Below, piece by piece: positions 36,437 to 45,638 of a stretch of DNA of 64,000 nucleotides (positions are counted from its first letter, which is position 1; each line of letters begins with the position of its first letter). The stretch spans positions 558,001 through 622,000 of the forward strand of contig NZ_CP046171.1 in NCBI RefSeq assembly GCF_011801125.1. The letters run 5' to 3'. A program made the translations under genes and the position numbers. Under the pieces are notes generated by a model. It made no database searches, was not told the DNA's origin, and saw only the letters and a program-made list of their open reading frames with translations. Source of the DNA: Nocardia brasiliensis (GTDB lineage: Bacteria; Actinomycetota; Actinomycetes; Mycobacteriales; Mycobacteriaceae).

Positions 36437-37570
36437 TCAGTGCGCCGGCGGGCCCGGCTGATCGTGCGTCGAGCAGTGGATCCCGCCGCCGCCCGCGGCG
36501 ATCGCGTCGATCGGCACCGAGACGACGTCGCGGCCGGGCAAATGATCGCGCAGGATGCCCCGTGCGCGGTCGTCGGCGGCGCGATCGCCGAACTCGGGCA
36601 GGAACACCGCGCCGTTGGCGATGTAGAAGTTCGCGTAGCTGGAGACGAATTCCGCCCCATCGCCGGTGATCCGGTCGGGATCGGGCTGGGGCAGCTCGAC
36701 CACCTCGATGGCGCGCCCGCGCGCATCGGTCGCGCTCGTCAGCACGCGCCGGGCCTGATCGCTGGAACGGGACCAGGAGTCGGCGGGCGCGCCCGGAAAA
36801 GGCTTGTCCAACAGCACGACTCCCGGCGCGACGTAGCGGACCAGGCAGTCGACGTGCGCGTCGGTGATGTCCGCGCCGCGCACGCCGTCGAACCAGATCA
36901 CCTTCTCGACGCCGAGGGTCTGCTTCAGTTCGGCCTCGAGCTGGTCGCGGCTCTTGCCCGGGTTGCGGTTGTCGTTGACGATCGAGCTCTCGGTGACCAG
37001 CAGCGTGCCATGGCCGTCGGTCTCCAACGCGCCGCCCTCGGCGACGAACGGCGCGGAGTGAGCGGGAATGCCGTAGCGCGCGAGCAGGTTTCGGCCGAGC
37101 GGACCGTCGTTGGGGTGCGGCTGCTTGTTGCCCCACCCGTTGAAGTGCAGGTCGACGCCGACCACCTTGCCCGCCTGCTCGACGAAGACCGGCACGGTGT
37201 CGCGGGCCCACAGGTCGTCCACCTCCAGCGCGATCACCTCGACGCCGCCGCCGCACTGCCGCTGCGCGTCCTGCGCCTGGTCGGCCCTGGCCAGCATGAC
37301 CACGTACTCGTACTCGGCGATCTCGCGGGCCAGCCCGGCGATGTCCGCGCGCACGTCGCCGAGGTAGCGACCCCAGATCGCGGACTGTGCGGGCCAGGAC
37401 ATGAACGTGCGCGCGTGGCTCTCCCATTCCGCGCCGAAACGTCCGCCGGGACCGGCGGGTTCCGGGGTGGCCGACGCGGTCGCGGCAGGCTCGGTGGACC
37501 CGCACGCCGACATACCCGCGGCCAGCAGGCCCGCGCCCGCGAGGACGCTGAAGACGGAACGGCGAGACAT
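36437..37570 (-). CDS. Exported agmatine deiminase-family lipoprotein
   Basis: 377 residues. The N-terminus MSRRSVFSVLAGAGLLAAGM has a twin-arginine pair and ends in MSAC, so Cys23 is the likely lipidation site. The mature part is a peptidylarginine/agmatine deiminase-type beta propeller: VDDLWARDTVPVFV, FVAEGGALETDG, TDAHVDCLVRYVAPGVVLL and the nucleophile Cys in GGGGIHCSTHDQP. Most agmatine deiminases are cytosolic; here the enzyme would sit outside the membrane. The upstream ATG at 37582 also has a GGAG. Divergent from a TetR gene, across a 28-bp palindrome. Confidence 0.88.
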   Translation of the reverse strand: MSRRSVFSVLAGAGLLAAGMSACGSTEPAATASATPEPAGPGGRFGAEWESHARTFMSWPAQSAIWGRYLGDVRADIAGLAREIAEYEYVVMLARADQAQDAQRQCGGGVEVIALEVDDLWARDTVPVFVEQAGKVVGVDLHFNGWGNKQPHPNDGPLGRNLLARYGIPAHSAPFVAEGGALETDGHGTLLVTESSIVNDNRNPGKSRDQLEAELKQTLGVEKVIWFDGVRGADITDAHVDCLVRYVAPGVVLLDKPFPGAPADSWSRSSDQARRVLTSATDARGRAIEVVELPQPDPDRITGDGAEFVSSYANFYIANGAVFLPEFGDRAADDRARGILRDHLPGRDVVSVPIDAIAAGGGGIHCSTHDQPGPPAH

Positions 37571-37643
37571 GGGGTTCTCCATAACGGGCTCCGGTAATCG
37601 GTGTTCGAGGTGATCGGTGATCGAGAGCGTGCGCGCTGACCGA

Positions 37644-37671
37644 AATCCTGACTAAATTTTTAGTCAGGATT
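37644..37671. promoter_or_regulatory. Probable TetR operator, 28 bp
   Basis: Arms AATCCTGACTAAA and TTTAGTCAGGATT are exact inverted repeats with a 2-bp spacer. It covers the -35 region of the TetR gene and lies 74 bp before the deiminase start. Confidence 0.85.
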
Positions 37672-37677
37672 GCACTG

Positions 37678-37683
37678 TACCAT
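37678..37683 (+). promoter_or_regulatory. -10 element of leaderless tetR
   Basis: TACCAT ends 7 nt before the ATG at 37691, directly downstream of the palindrome, with no ribosome site. Confidence 0.5.
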
Positions 37684-37690
37684 TGACCCC

Positions 37691-38272
37691 ATGTCTCGTC
37701 GTGATTCGATCTTGGAGTCGGCCGCGCGCGTGGTCGCGCAGCGCGGAATCCGTGGCCTGCGGGTCGAGGAGCTGGCCGAGGCCGCCGGCGTCTCCACCTC
37801 GCTGATCTACTACCACTTCAAGGACAGAGCGGGCCTGCTCGCACAGACCCTGGACTTCATCAGCGCCAGGGCCGAGCGCTACACCGACGCCGAACTCGAC
37901 GTCGCCGCCGACCCGATCGGCCACCTCGAACAGGTGCTGTTGCTGGAGCTGCAGGATCAGCAGGTGGTGGTGGAGAACAGCACCGCGTGGGGTGAGTACC
38001 GCTCGGCCGCCATCTTTCAACCCGAACTGCGTGAGCAGCTCGGGGCGGCGACGATGCGCTGGAACGGCTACCTCGGCGAGGTCATCCGCACGGCACAGGA
38101 TCGTGGCCTCGTCGGCGCCGAGGTCGTGCCGGGCGATGCGGCCGAGCGGCTCACCGCGCTGGTCGAAGGGGTGAGCATGCGCTGGCTCAGCGGCGCGCTC
38201 GAACTCGGGCGCGCGCGAGCCTTGGTCCGCGACGCCATCGCGCTCGAACTCGGCCGGGTCGGCGTCGCGTGA
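37691..38272 (+). CDS. TetR-family regulator
   Basis: 193 residues. Helix-turn-helix: LRVEELAEAAGVSTSLIYYH, followed by FKDRAGLLAQTLDFI. The C-terminal half resembles BetI-like TetR_C domains. Start 37691 is set by homology and the TACCAT spacing. It probably represses itself and the divergent deiminase gene through the 28-bp palindrome. The Nudix gene starts inside its stop codon and is co-transcribed. Confidence 0.9.
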   Translation: MSRRDSILESAARVVAQRGIRGLRVEELAEAAGVSTSLIYYHFKDRAGLLAQTLDFISARAERYTDAELDVAADPIGHLEQVLLLELQDQQVVVENSTAWGEYRSAAIFQPELREQLGAATMRWNGYLGEVIRTAQDRGLVGAEVVPGDAAERLTALVEGVSMRWLSGALELGRARALVRDAIALELGRVGVA

Positions 38273-38706
38273 GTACCCGGCACATCGTCGACGCGCACGT
38301 CCTGCTCCGCCGCGACAACCAGCTGCTGCTCAGCAAGCGGCGCGGCCCCGACGAGTTCGACGGTCGCTGGCATCTCCCGGCGGGCAAGGTCGAGGTGGGT
38401 GAGTCGGTGACCGCGGCGGCGGTCCGCGAGGCGCACGAGGAGATCGGCGTCCACATCGACCCGGCCGACCTGCGCCACATCCACACCGCGCACGTCATCG
38501 GCAGCGGTCACGAGCCGCGCCTCGGGGTGTTCTTCGAGGTCCGTACCTGGCGCGGCGAGCCGGTCAATCGCGAACCGGAGAAATGCTACGAACTGCGCTG
38601 GTTCTCCCTCGACGACCTCCCCGCCGACATCATTGCCTACCCCACCGCCGGCATCGACGCCTTGACCAGCGGCGTCACCTACAGTGAGCGCGGGTGGGGC
38701 GGTTAG
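38269..38706 (+). CDS. Nudix hydrolase
   Basis: 145 residues. The Nudix box is complete: G-x5-E-x7-REAHEEIG, in AGKVEVGESVTAAAVREAHE. Upstream HVLLRRDNQLLLSKRRGPDEF and ELRWFSLDDLPADI are typical of nucleoside diphosphate-X hydrolases acting on nucleotide sugars, NADH or oxidised dNTPs; the substrate is not predictable. GTG start overlaps the tetR stop by 4 nt. Its 3' end overlaps the convergent TetR gene by 4 nt. Confidence 0.93.
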   Translation: MSTRHIVDAHVLLRRDNQLLLSKRRGPDEFDGRWHLPAGKVEVGESVTAAAVREAHEEIGVHIDPADLRHIHTAHVIGSGHEPRLGVFFEVRTWRGEPVNREPEKCYELRWFSLDDLPADIIAYPTAGIDALTSGVTYSERGWGG

Positions 38707-39296
38707 GTAGCGCCGCCGACGCCGCGAAAGAACGCCGAGAGCAGGCCTGTCAGCTGGCGGATGCTTTCGGGGCTGCCCGGCGCGAGATCGGCGCGCAGGC
38801 CGGCGAACCGGTCGAAGATCGCGCCTTCGAGCACCGCGATGAAGTCGGCCGCCGCGGCGCCCGGGTCGGCAACGCGCAAGGCGGCGAACAGGTTTCGGGC
38901 GCGCTCGGCGGAAAAGAGGCTGCGGGCCAGTCGCGCGCGCAGATCGGCATCCGCCAGTAGTTCGAGGATCAACGCGTGCCGGACGATCAGATGGTTGCGG
39001 CGTTCGGTGAGTAATCGGTCCAGCCAGCCCGCGATGTCCGCCGCGATGGCGTCGGGCGCGAGCGGGCCGGGCGGCGCGAGCTGGGCGGCGGCGAAGTCCG
39101 CGCGGGATCGGGCGGTGATGCGTTCGACGATCGCCTCGATGAGCGTGCGTTTGGTCCGGTAGTAGTACGAGCTCGACCCGGCGGGCAACTGTAGCGCGGT
39201 ATCGATGGCGCGGTGGGTGAGTGCCCGAATCCCTTGGGTGGCAATCAGGTCGATGGCGGCATCGACGATCAATGTGCGGCGGTCGGCTGTGGACAT
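38703..39296 (-). CDS. TetR-family regulator
   Basis: 197 residues. Helix-turn-helix: ALTHRAIDTALQLPAGSSSYYY with the YRTKRTLIEAIVERI extension, typical of TetR proteins that carry a C-terminal TetR_C_33-like domain. Start 39296 is chosen over 39302. It is divergent from the ZapE-like ATPase gene, with a perfect 16-bp palindrome between them that also overlaps its likely promoter. Confidence 0.88.
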   Translation of the reverse strand: MSTADRRTLIVDAAIDLIATQGIRALTHRAIDTALQLPAGSSSYYYRTKRTLIEAIVERITARSRADFAAAQLAPPGPLAPDAIAADIAGWLDRLLTERRNHLIVRHALILELLADADLRARLARSLFSAERARNLFAALRVADPGAAAADFIAVLEGAIFDRFAGLRADLAPGSPESIRQLTGLLSAFFRGVGGAT

Positions 39297-39327
39297 GGTC
39301 ACCTTTCTCGCGTCGCTCGCGTCGGCA

Positions 39328-39343
39328 CTCTACAAATGTAGAG
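39328..39343. promoter_or_regulatory. Probable TetR operator, 16 bp
   Basis: CTCTACA-AA-TGTAGAG, perfect inverted repeat, 32 bp from the TetR start and 33 bp from the ATPase start, equidistant from both. Confidence 0.75.
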
Positions 39344-39376
39344 GATGATATCGACTTCTGGCGATCGGGGGTTCCC

Positions 39377-40387
39377 ATGCGTGCTGTGCACGCCGTTGTG
39401 CTCGACGCGGATCAGGAGCGAGCGGCGCGGCGGCTGGCCGAGCTGATCGATCGGCGCGGGCGGCCGGTCCGGGGGCATCGGGGGATCTACCTGTATGGCA
39501 GGCCTGGACGGGGCAAGACGATGGTGATGGATCGCTGCTTCGCCGCAGTGGCCCCGCGGCACAAGCGCCGCTTCCACTTTCACGAGTTCTTCGCGCGATT
39601 GCACGCGGCGGTGCACACGGGCGGCTCGATCGACAAGGCTGTCGCGGCGCTGCTCGGCGGCGCGCGGCTGGTCTGCTTCGACGAGTTCCATGTGCACGAC
39701 ATCGGCGACGCGATGCTCATCGCGCGCCTGCTCGACGCGCTGTTCGCCCGCCGGGTGGTGCTGGTGGTCACCTCGAACTACCCACCGGCGGGACTGCTGC
39801 CCAATCCGCTGTTCCACGACAAGTTCTTGCCGACCATCGCCCGGATCGCCGCACAGTTGGATGTCATTTCGCTCGACGGTCCTGTGGACTACCGCACCCT
39901 TGCCGACCGTGGGGTCGTCGGTGCGCGCTCCGGTTTCGCCGCGGGTCACTACCGGATCGAGTGCGCCGCCGCGCGATTCCCGCTCGAGGGCGCATGCGCG
40001 GTGCCGATCGGCACTCGCTCGATTCGGGCCCGGTCGGCCGACGGTGACGCACTCGTCGTCGAATTCGCCGCGCTCTGTGGCACGCCCACCGCGGCGTCGG
40101 ACTATGTCGAACTGGCGCAACGCTTTCGGCGCTGGGCCATCGTGGATGTCCCGCGTTTGGCCGAGGTCGCGCCGGACTGGGTAATGCGATTCGTCAATGT
40201 GGTAGACGTGCTCTACGACGCGGATCTGGAGCTCGGAATCTCGGCGCGGGCACCATTGCCGGAGTTGGTTGCCGGTGTACCCGACATTCCCGACATTTCC
40301 CGGCTCATCAGCCGACTTTGTGAACTTTCCCAATTGGCGGCACCTCCCGTCGGAGAGTTGCGCAATGTAGCGGCGACCCGGCCCTGA
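39377..40387 (+). CDS. AFG1/ZapE-family ATPase
   Basis: 336 residues. Walker A GRPGRGKT is at 41-48, Walker B LVCFDEF at 98-104, followed by HVHDIGDAMLIARLLDALF and the sensor region TSNYPPAGLLPNPLFHDKFLP, all strongly ZapE/AFG1-like. The N-terminus is about 40 residues shorter than typical members, whose first helix is missing, and the Cys-rich hinge region is divergent. ZapE is a Z-ring-associated ATPase in Escherichia coli; the actinobacterial role is not established. Placement opposite a TetR regulator is not the usual context for the housekeeping copy, so this may be a regulated paralogue. Confidence 0.88.
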   Translation: MRAVHAVVLDADQERAARRLAELIDRRGRPVRGHRGIYLYGRPGRGKTMVMDRCFAAVAPRHKRRFHFHEFFARLHAAVHTGGSIDKAVAALLGGARLVCFDEFHVHDIGDAMLIARLLDALFARRVVLVVTSNYPPAGLLPNPLFHDKFLPTIARIAAQLDVISLDGPVDYRTLADRGVVGARSGFAAGHYRIECAAARFPLEGACAVPIGTRSIRARSADGDALVVEFAALCGTPTAASDYVELAQRFRRWAIVDVPRLAEVAPDWVMRFVNVVDVLYDADLELGISARAPLPELVAGVPDIPDISRLISRLCELSQLAAPPVGELRNVAATRP

Positions 40388-40506
40388 GCAGCGAGATTCA
40401 TTGATAAAGAGGATGAATTCCAAAGTATTCGATTCCATCCCGAGCGGACCGCTCGGCATGTAACTATGTGGCTGTTTTGTGCAGTACTCACGTTTGGTGG
40501 TAATCA

Positions 40507-41442
40507 GTGGCCGGGGCGCGATCGCCGATATTGCGCGTGATCGTGCTGATCACGTTGCTGGCGTCTGCCGCGTTCACGTTACGTGGATATCTGCCCGGGG
40601 TGGCGGAATCCCGCGATCAGCCAGGGCCGCCCTCGGCGCTGTCGGTGGCCCTGATGCCGGTTCTGCTCACCGTGTCCATGGTCATCCTGGTCGCCGGGGT
40701 GATAGCGAGTCAGCATCGACTACCGCTGGCCATGCCCGAACCCGAGCGCGAGCGCACCCGGCGCCGTGGCGGTCTCGGCCGGGTCGGGCTGCTCGTGCTT
40801 GCCGGTCTCGCTGTGCTCGCGCTCGTCCTCACGGCCGCCTCCGCGATCTTTTTCGCCGGGTTCGGCGGTGAGGAGTCCGCGTCACCCGGCCCCGCCCAGG
40901 CGCCGAACCCGGGCCAGGCGCCGGATGAATTCCCCACCAGCGCACCCGATCCCGGTGTCGCACCGACCGGAACCGCGCTGCTGCTGACCGTGATCGCGGC
41001 GATCGCGCTGGTCGTGGTCGCGCTCACCGGGCTCGGCGTGGTCGCCGTCGCCTCCCGGCGCGGGCCTGCACCCGCCCCGCCGCCGCTGGTCGCCGTGCCG
41101 CCGACCGCGGTGGACTCGTTGGCCAGGGCGGCCGAAATGGGTCTGGCCGCGATGAACGTGCCGGGCCAGGACCCGCGCACCGCGATCATCGCCTGCTACG
41201 TCGCGATGGAACGCGGGCTCGCCTTCGATCGCGCTGCCGCACCGCTGGTTTCGGACACCCCGATGGAGGTGCTGGCCCGCGCGTTCGAGCGCGGCGCGCT
41301 GCACGACGCCTCCGCCAGGGAATTGGTCGCCCTGTTCGAGGAGGCCAGGTTCAGCCCGCACGCGATGCTCGAGTGGCAGCGCATGCGCGCCGAACAGCTG
41401 CTGCGGATCGTGCTCGCCGATCTACAGGGCGAGCAGGCATGA
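40507..41442 (+). CDS. DUF4129-domain membrane protein
   Basis: 311 residues with four membrane helices (about 8-28, 47-67, 95-120 and 155-182) and a Pro/Ala/Thr loop between the third and fourth. The cytosolic C-terminal domain (PRTAIIACYVAMERGLAFDR through ELVALFEEARFSPHAMLE) is DUF4129. Such proteins accompany MoxR ATPases and DUF58 proteins, often with a transglutaminase gene that is missing here. GTG start. First gene of a five-gene operon. Confidence 0.88.
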   Translation: MAGARSPILRVIVLITLLASAAFTLRGYLPGVAESRDQPGPPSALSVALMPVLLTVSMVILVAGVIASQHRLPLAMPEPERERTRRRGGLGRVGLLVLAGLAVLALVLTAASAIFFAGFGGEESASPGPAQAPNPGQAPDEFPTSAPDPGVAPTGTALLLTVIAAIALVVVALTGLGVVAVASRRGPAPAPPPLVAVPPTAVDSLARAAEMGLAAMNVPGQDPRTAIIACYVAMERGLAFDRAAAPLVSDTPMEVLARAFERGALHDASARELVALFEEARFSPHAMLEWQRMRAEQLLRIVLADLQGEQA

Positions 41443-41458
41443 GAAAGCGGGAGGCAGT

Positions 41459-41952
41459 TTGAATCGAATGGCCGTCGTCCTGGGCACCGCGGTCGTGATC
41501 GCCGTGATCGAGCTGGTCACCTTCGAGAAGGCGCGCCCCGTCCTGCTGTTCGCCGTCGCGATCCCGGTCGCGCTCGCGCTGGCCTGGCTGGTCTGGTCGC
41601 TGCTGGATCGCGGGGAGCCGCGCACCGATGACGAGATCGACGAGATCGAGAACGGGCCCGCCGAGATGCTGCGGCGTTGGCACGCCAGGGCGCAGATGCT
41701 CGCCGATCGAGCCGATGGCACCCGAGCGGACTGGGACCGGCACCTACGGCCCTTGCTGGCCAAGGAGTTCGAGCTGTCCAGTGGACAGCGGGTGGCGAAG
41801 AACCGCCGCGCCACCGAGGCCGCCGGGATCCATCTGTTCGGCCCCGACCTGTGGCGCTGGGTGGACCCGGCCAACTCGGCATTGCGTGATCAGACCACAA
41901 GGGCACCGGGCCGGGCGGCACTGGACGAGATCCTGAGCCGCCTGCAGAGAAT

Positions 41953-41956
<4 letters not shown>
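41459..41956 (+). CDS. Conserved membrane protein of MoxR operon
   Basis: 165 residues with two adjacent membrane helices (about 4-22 and 26-46) and a soluble C-terminus (ARAQMLADRADGTRADWDRH, LFGPDLWRWVDPANSALRDQ). It resembles the unnamed middle gene of actinobacterial MoxR-DUF58 operons. TTG 41459 is taken because GGGAGG lies 4 nt before it; ATG 41468 is the alternative. The moxR start overlaps its stop. Confidence 0.82.
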
Positions 41957-42948
<992 letters not shown>

Positions 42949-42985
42949 GGCAGCCGAGGGTGCCGAGCCGATCCGAGGCGCGGTC

Positions 42986-44260
42986 ATGAGACATCGCGAC
43001 GCCAGTACCGCGGTCGATGCCGAACTTCAGTGGCGCCCCGCGCCGCTGGTCTTCATGCTGGCGATCTGCGCGGCCGTAGCGCTGGTGCTCGCCGTGGTGT
43101 TCGGCCGTTGGCAGCTGGTCGTTTTCGCCGCCCCGCTGCTCGGGGTGCTCGCCACCGCGCCGTGGCAGCAGAGCGACACCAGGATCCAGGTCGACGGCGG
43201 CGGCACGCTGCGGTGCTTCGAATCCGAAGAGGTGGTGCTGACCGTCGCCGCCTTCGTCGAGCGGGGCCACGCGCTGCTGCGCCTGACGCCGGGACGCACC
43301 GACGCGCTCGGCATCGACGTCGAGCAGTCCAGTGATTCCGGTGCAGCCCCCGCCGGGCTGCGGCTGGCGCTCTCGGCGGACCGCTGGGGCCGCTATCCGG
43401 TGTCCGTGCGGGTGTCGGCGCTGAGCCCGGCCGGTCTCGCGGTGGCGACCGCGGTGCTGCCCGCCGGTCAGCTGTTCGTCTATCCGATCACCGATCCGCA
43501 GCGGATGCGCTTGCCGCGCACCGAACTTCCCGAACGGCTCGGCACCCATCTGACCCGCAGGTACGGCCCTGGCGTCGAGTACGCCGACATCCGTGCCTAT
43601 GCCCCCGGCGACCAACTGCGCATCGTGAACTGGCCGGTGAGCGCCCGGCGCGGCAGGCTGTACGTCACCGAGCGACTGACCAACCGCTCCGCGGATGTCG
43701 TTGTGCTGGTGGACACCTCGCAACAGGCGCCGGGCCCGGCGACGGATTCACTCGAACTGTCGGTCCGCGGCGCGGCGCAGGTGGTGCAGTCCACCCTGCA
43801 GGCGGGCGACCGCACCGCCGTGGTGTGCCTGGGGCAGGCGCCGCGCTGGCTGCGGCCCGATATCGGGCGCAGGCAGTTCTATCGGGTGGTGGACACCGTG
43901 CTCGGTGTCGGCGAGGAGCACATCCCCACCACCGGCACGCTGGCCCCGCACGCGGCGGTGCCGCTCGGCGCGATCGTGGTCGCCTTCTCCACGCTGCTGG
44001 ACACCCAGTTCGCGCTGGCGCTGATCGACCTGCGCAAGCGAGGACACGTCGTGGTTGTCGTGGATGTCTTGCGCGGCACGCCGTTTCGCGACGATCTCGA
44101 CCCGACGCTGGCCAAGATGTGGCAGCTCGAGCGCGCGTCGATGTATCGCGACATGGGCACCGTCGGTGTCGACATCGTGGCCTGGCCCGCCGACACCCGG
44201 CTCGATCAGATCATGCGGATGCTCCCGGAGCACCGCAGGACAGTGCGGGTGCGCCGATGA
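42986..44260 (+). CDS. DUF58-domain protein
   Basis: 424 residues. Two N-terminal membrane helices (about 18-58) precede an outer beta region and the DUF58 core YAPGDQLRIVNWPVSARRGR, then a VWA-like segment DVVVLVDTSQQAPG. DUF58 proteins are the usual MoxR partners and are associated with cell envelope stress functions in some bacteria. ATG 42986 follows 37 bp after moxR; the next gene begins in its stop (ATGA). Confidence 0.92.
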   Translation: MRHRDASTAVDAELQWRPAPLVFMLAICAAVALVLAVVFGRWQLVVFAAPLLGVLATAPWQQSDTRIQVDGGGTLRCFESEEVVLTVAAFVERGHALLRLTPGRTDALGIDVEQSSDSGAAPAGLRLALSADRWGRYPVSVRVSALSPAGLAVATAVLPAGQLFVYPITDPQRMRLPRTELPERLGTHLTRRYGPGVEYADIRAYAPGDQLRIVNWPVSARRGRLYVTERLTNRSADVVVLVDTSQQAPGPATDSLELSVRGAAQVVQSTLQAGDRTAVVCLGQAPRWLRPDIGRRQFYRVVDTVLGVGEEHIPTTGTLAPHAAVPLGAIVVAFSTLLDTQFALALIDLRKRGHVVVVVDVLRGTPFRDDLDPTLAKMWQLERASMYRDMGTVGVDIVAWPADTRLDQIMRMLPEHRRTVRVRR

Positions 44261-44703
44261 CCCGATTCCTCGCCGTGCTCTCCGGCATCCTGCTGGTCGT
44301 CTCGGTCGCGCTGCCGCAACCGCTCGCCGCAATGCCCGCGCTGGTCCTGGTCGTGCTCGGCTGGTGGCTGCGTCCGTGCGCGGTGGCCGCCGTGCTGGTG
44401 GCGGTCGGCGTGCTCGTCGTCGCCGACACCGGCGTACTCGGCGCGGCGGCAACGGGTTTGGTGGCTACCGCCTACCTGTTGAACGCCGCGACCGTCACCG
44501 CGCCGCACGGCGTGGTGCCGACCACGATGCCCTCGGTGGCGGGCGCGGTCGGCTTCACCGCCGTGGCGGTCGGCGCGGCGCTGATCCCGCTCCGGGTGCC
44601 GTGGGCGCCGCTCGCCGCGCCGGTGCTGGTGGTCCTGCTGTACGCCATGGTGGTGCAGGGCGCCGCGATCCGCCGCGCGCGCACCGGGGCACCGGCGCCC
44701 TGA
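44257..44703 (+). CDS. Small membrane protein, last gene of MoxR operon
   Basis: 148 residues with about five to six hydrophobic helices and few charged residues; a short arginine-rich tail is probably cytosolic. No family motif recognised. Start overlaps the DUF58 stop, and a terminator follows 3 bp after its stop. Confidence 0.82.
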   Translation: MTRFLAVLSGILLVVSVALPQPLAAMPALVLVVLGWWLRPCAVAAVLVAVGVLVVADTGVLGAAATGLVATAYLLNAATVTAPHGVVPTTMPSVAGAVGFTAVAVGAALIPLRVPWAPLAAPVLVVLLYAMVVQGAAIRRARTGAPAP

Positions 44704-44705
44704 TG

Positions 44706-44736
44706 CCCGCACCCGGAGATGACCGGGTACGGGTTT
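44706..44736. terminator. Terminator of the MoxR operon
   Basis: CCCG-c-ACCCGG pairs with CCGGGT-a-CGGG around AGATGA, followed by TTT. Confidence 0.7.
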
Positions 44737-44745
44737 CGGGGTCGC

Positions 44746-45609
44746 TCAGCCGCGCAGGCGCAGCCGCACGTCGCTGAGCACGGGCGCGTCTTCGCGTTCG
44801 ACGACCGTTGCGGCGATGATCAATTCGCCGTCCCCACGCCAGATCCGGGTGCGGATGGTCTCGCCCGGATACAGCACACCCGCGAAGCGGGCCCGGAATC
44901 CGCTCACCCGCTCCACCGCGGACCCGAGCGCGGTGTCGGTAGCGGTCTTGCAGACGATGCCGTAGGTGCACAGGCCGTGCAGGATCGGCGCGGGAAACCC
45001 GGCGGCACGGGCGAATTCGGGATCCGAATGCAGCGGGTTGCGATCGCCGCACATCCGATAGAGCAACGCCTGCTGCGGCAGCGTCGGCACGGTCACGTCG
45101 AAATCCGGGGCGGTATCGGGCAGTTCGGTTTTCGTGCTCGGCCCGCGCTCGCCGCCGAAACCGCCCTCGCCCTTGGCGAAGATGGACGAGCGCGCGGTCC
45201 ACAGCGGCTCGCCGTCGGACCCGAGCACCAACTGCTCCTGCACGACCACCGCGGCCGAGCCCTTGTCCCAGAGCTCGGTGATGCGCCCCTTGCTCGTCGC
45301 CTTGCCCGCCGCGGGGATGGGGCCGTGCAGGTCCACCTCCTGATGGCCGTGCACCACCTTGGCCAGGTCGATGTCGATGCCGGGGAAGCTGACCCGGGGC
45401 GGCTCGGTCTCGTGCAGGGTCGGCGCGACGGTCGCGAACGTCGGCAGCACCTGGGGTGCGCGGTCGTCCAGGTAGCGCAGTTCGGCCGGGTCGGTCCAGC
45501 GCGTGCCCGCGCCGAGGCCGAGCTGGTACAGCTGTACGTCGGACGGGGACCAGGCGAACTCGCGGCTCGGAAGTTCGGCTCCGAGTGCGACTTTCGGATC
45601 GATGGGCAT
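44746..45609 (-). CDS. MaoC-type enoyl-CoA hydratase, ChsH3-like
   Basis: 287 residues with a double hot-dog fold. The catalytic segment is in the C-terminal half: LYRMCGDRNPLHSDPEFARA (Asp and His) with HGLCTYGIVCKTA. The N-terminal half is non-catalytic. This is the layout of Mtb Rv3538 (ChsH3), a side-chain hydratase adjacent to kstD, and it sits in the same place here, 29 bp downstream of kstD. The ATG is at 45609. I am confident of the fold and context, less of the exact substrate. Confidence 0.88.
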   Translation of the reverse strand: MPIDPKVALGAELPSREFAWSPSDVQLYQLGLGAGTRWTDPAELRYLDDRAPQVLPTFATVAPTLHETEPPRVSFPGIDIDLAKVVHGHQEVDLHGPIPAAGKATSKGRITELWDKGSAAVVVQEQLVLGSDGEPLWTARSSIFAKGEGGFGGERGPSTKTELPDTAPDFDVTVPTLPQQALLYRMCGDRNPLHSDPEFARAAGFPAPILHGLCTYGIVCKTATDTALGSAVERVSGFRARFAGVLYPGETIRTRIWRGDGELIIAATVVEREDAPVLSDVRLRLRG

Positions 45610-45638
45610 CAGTTCTCCTCGTGGCGCCGCGGCACGGA

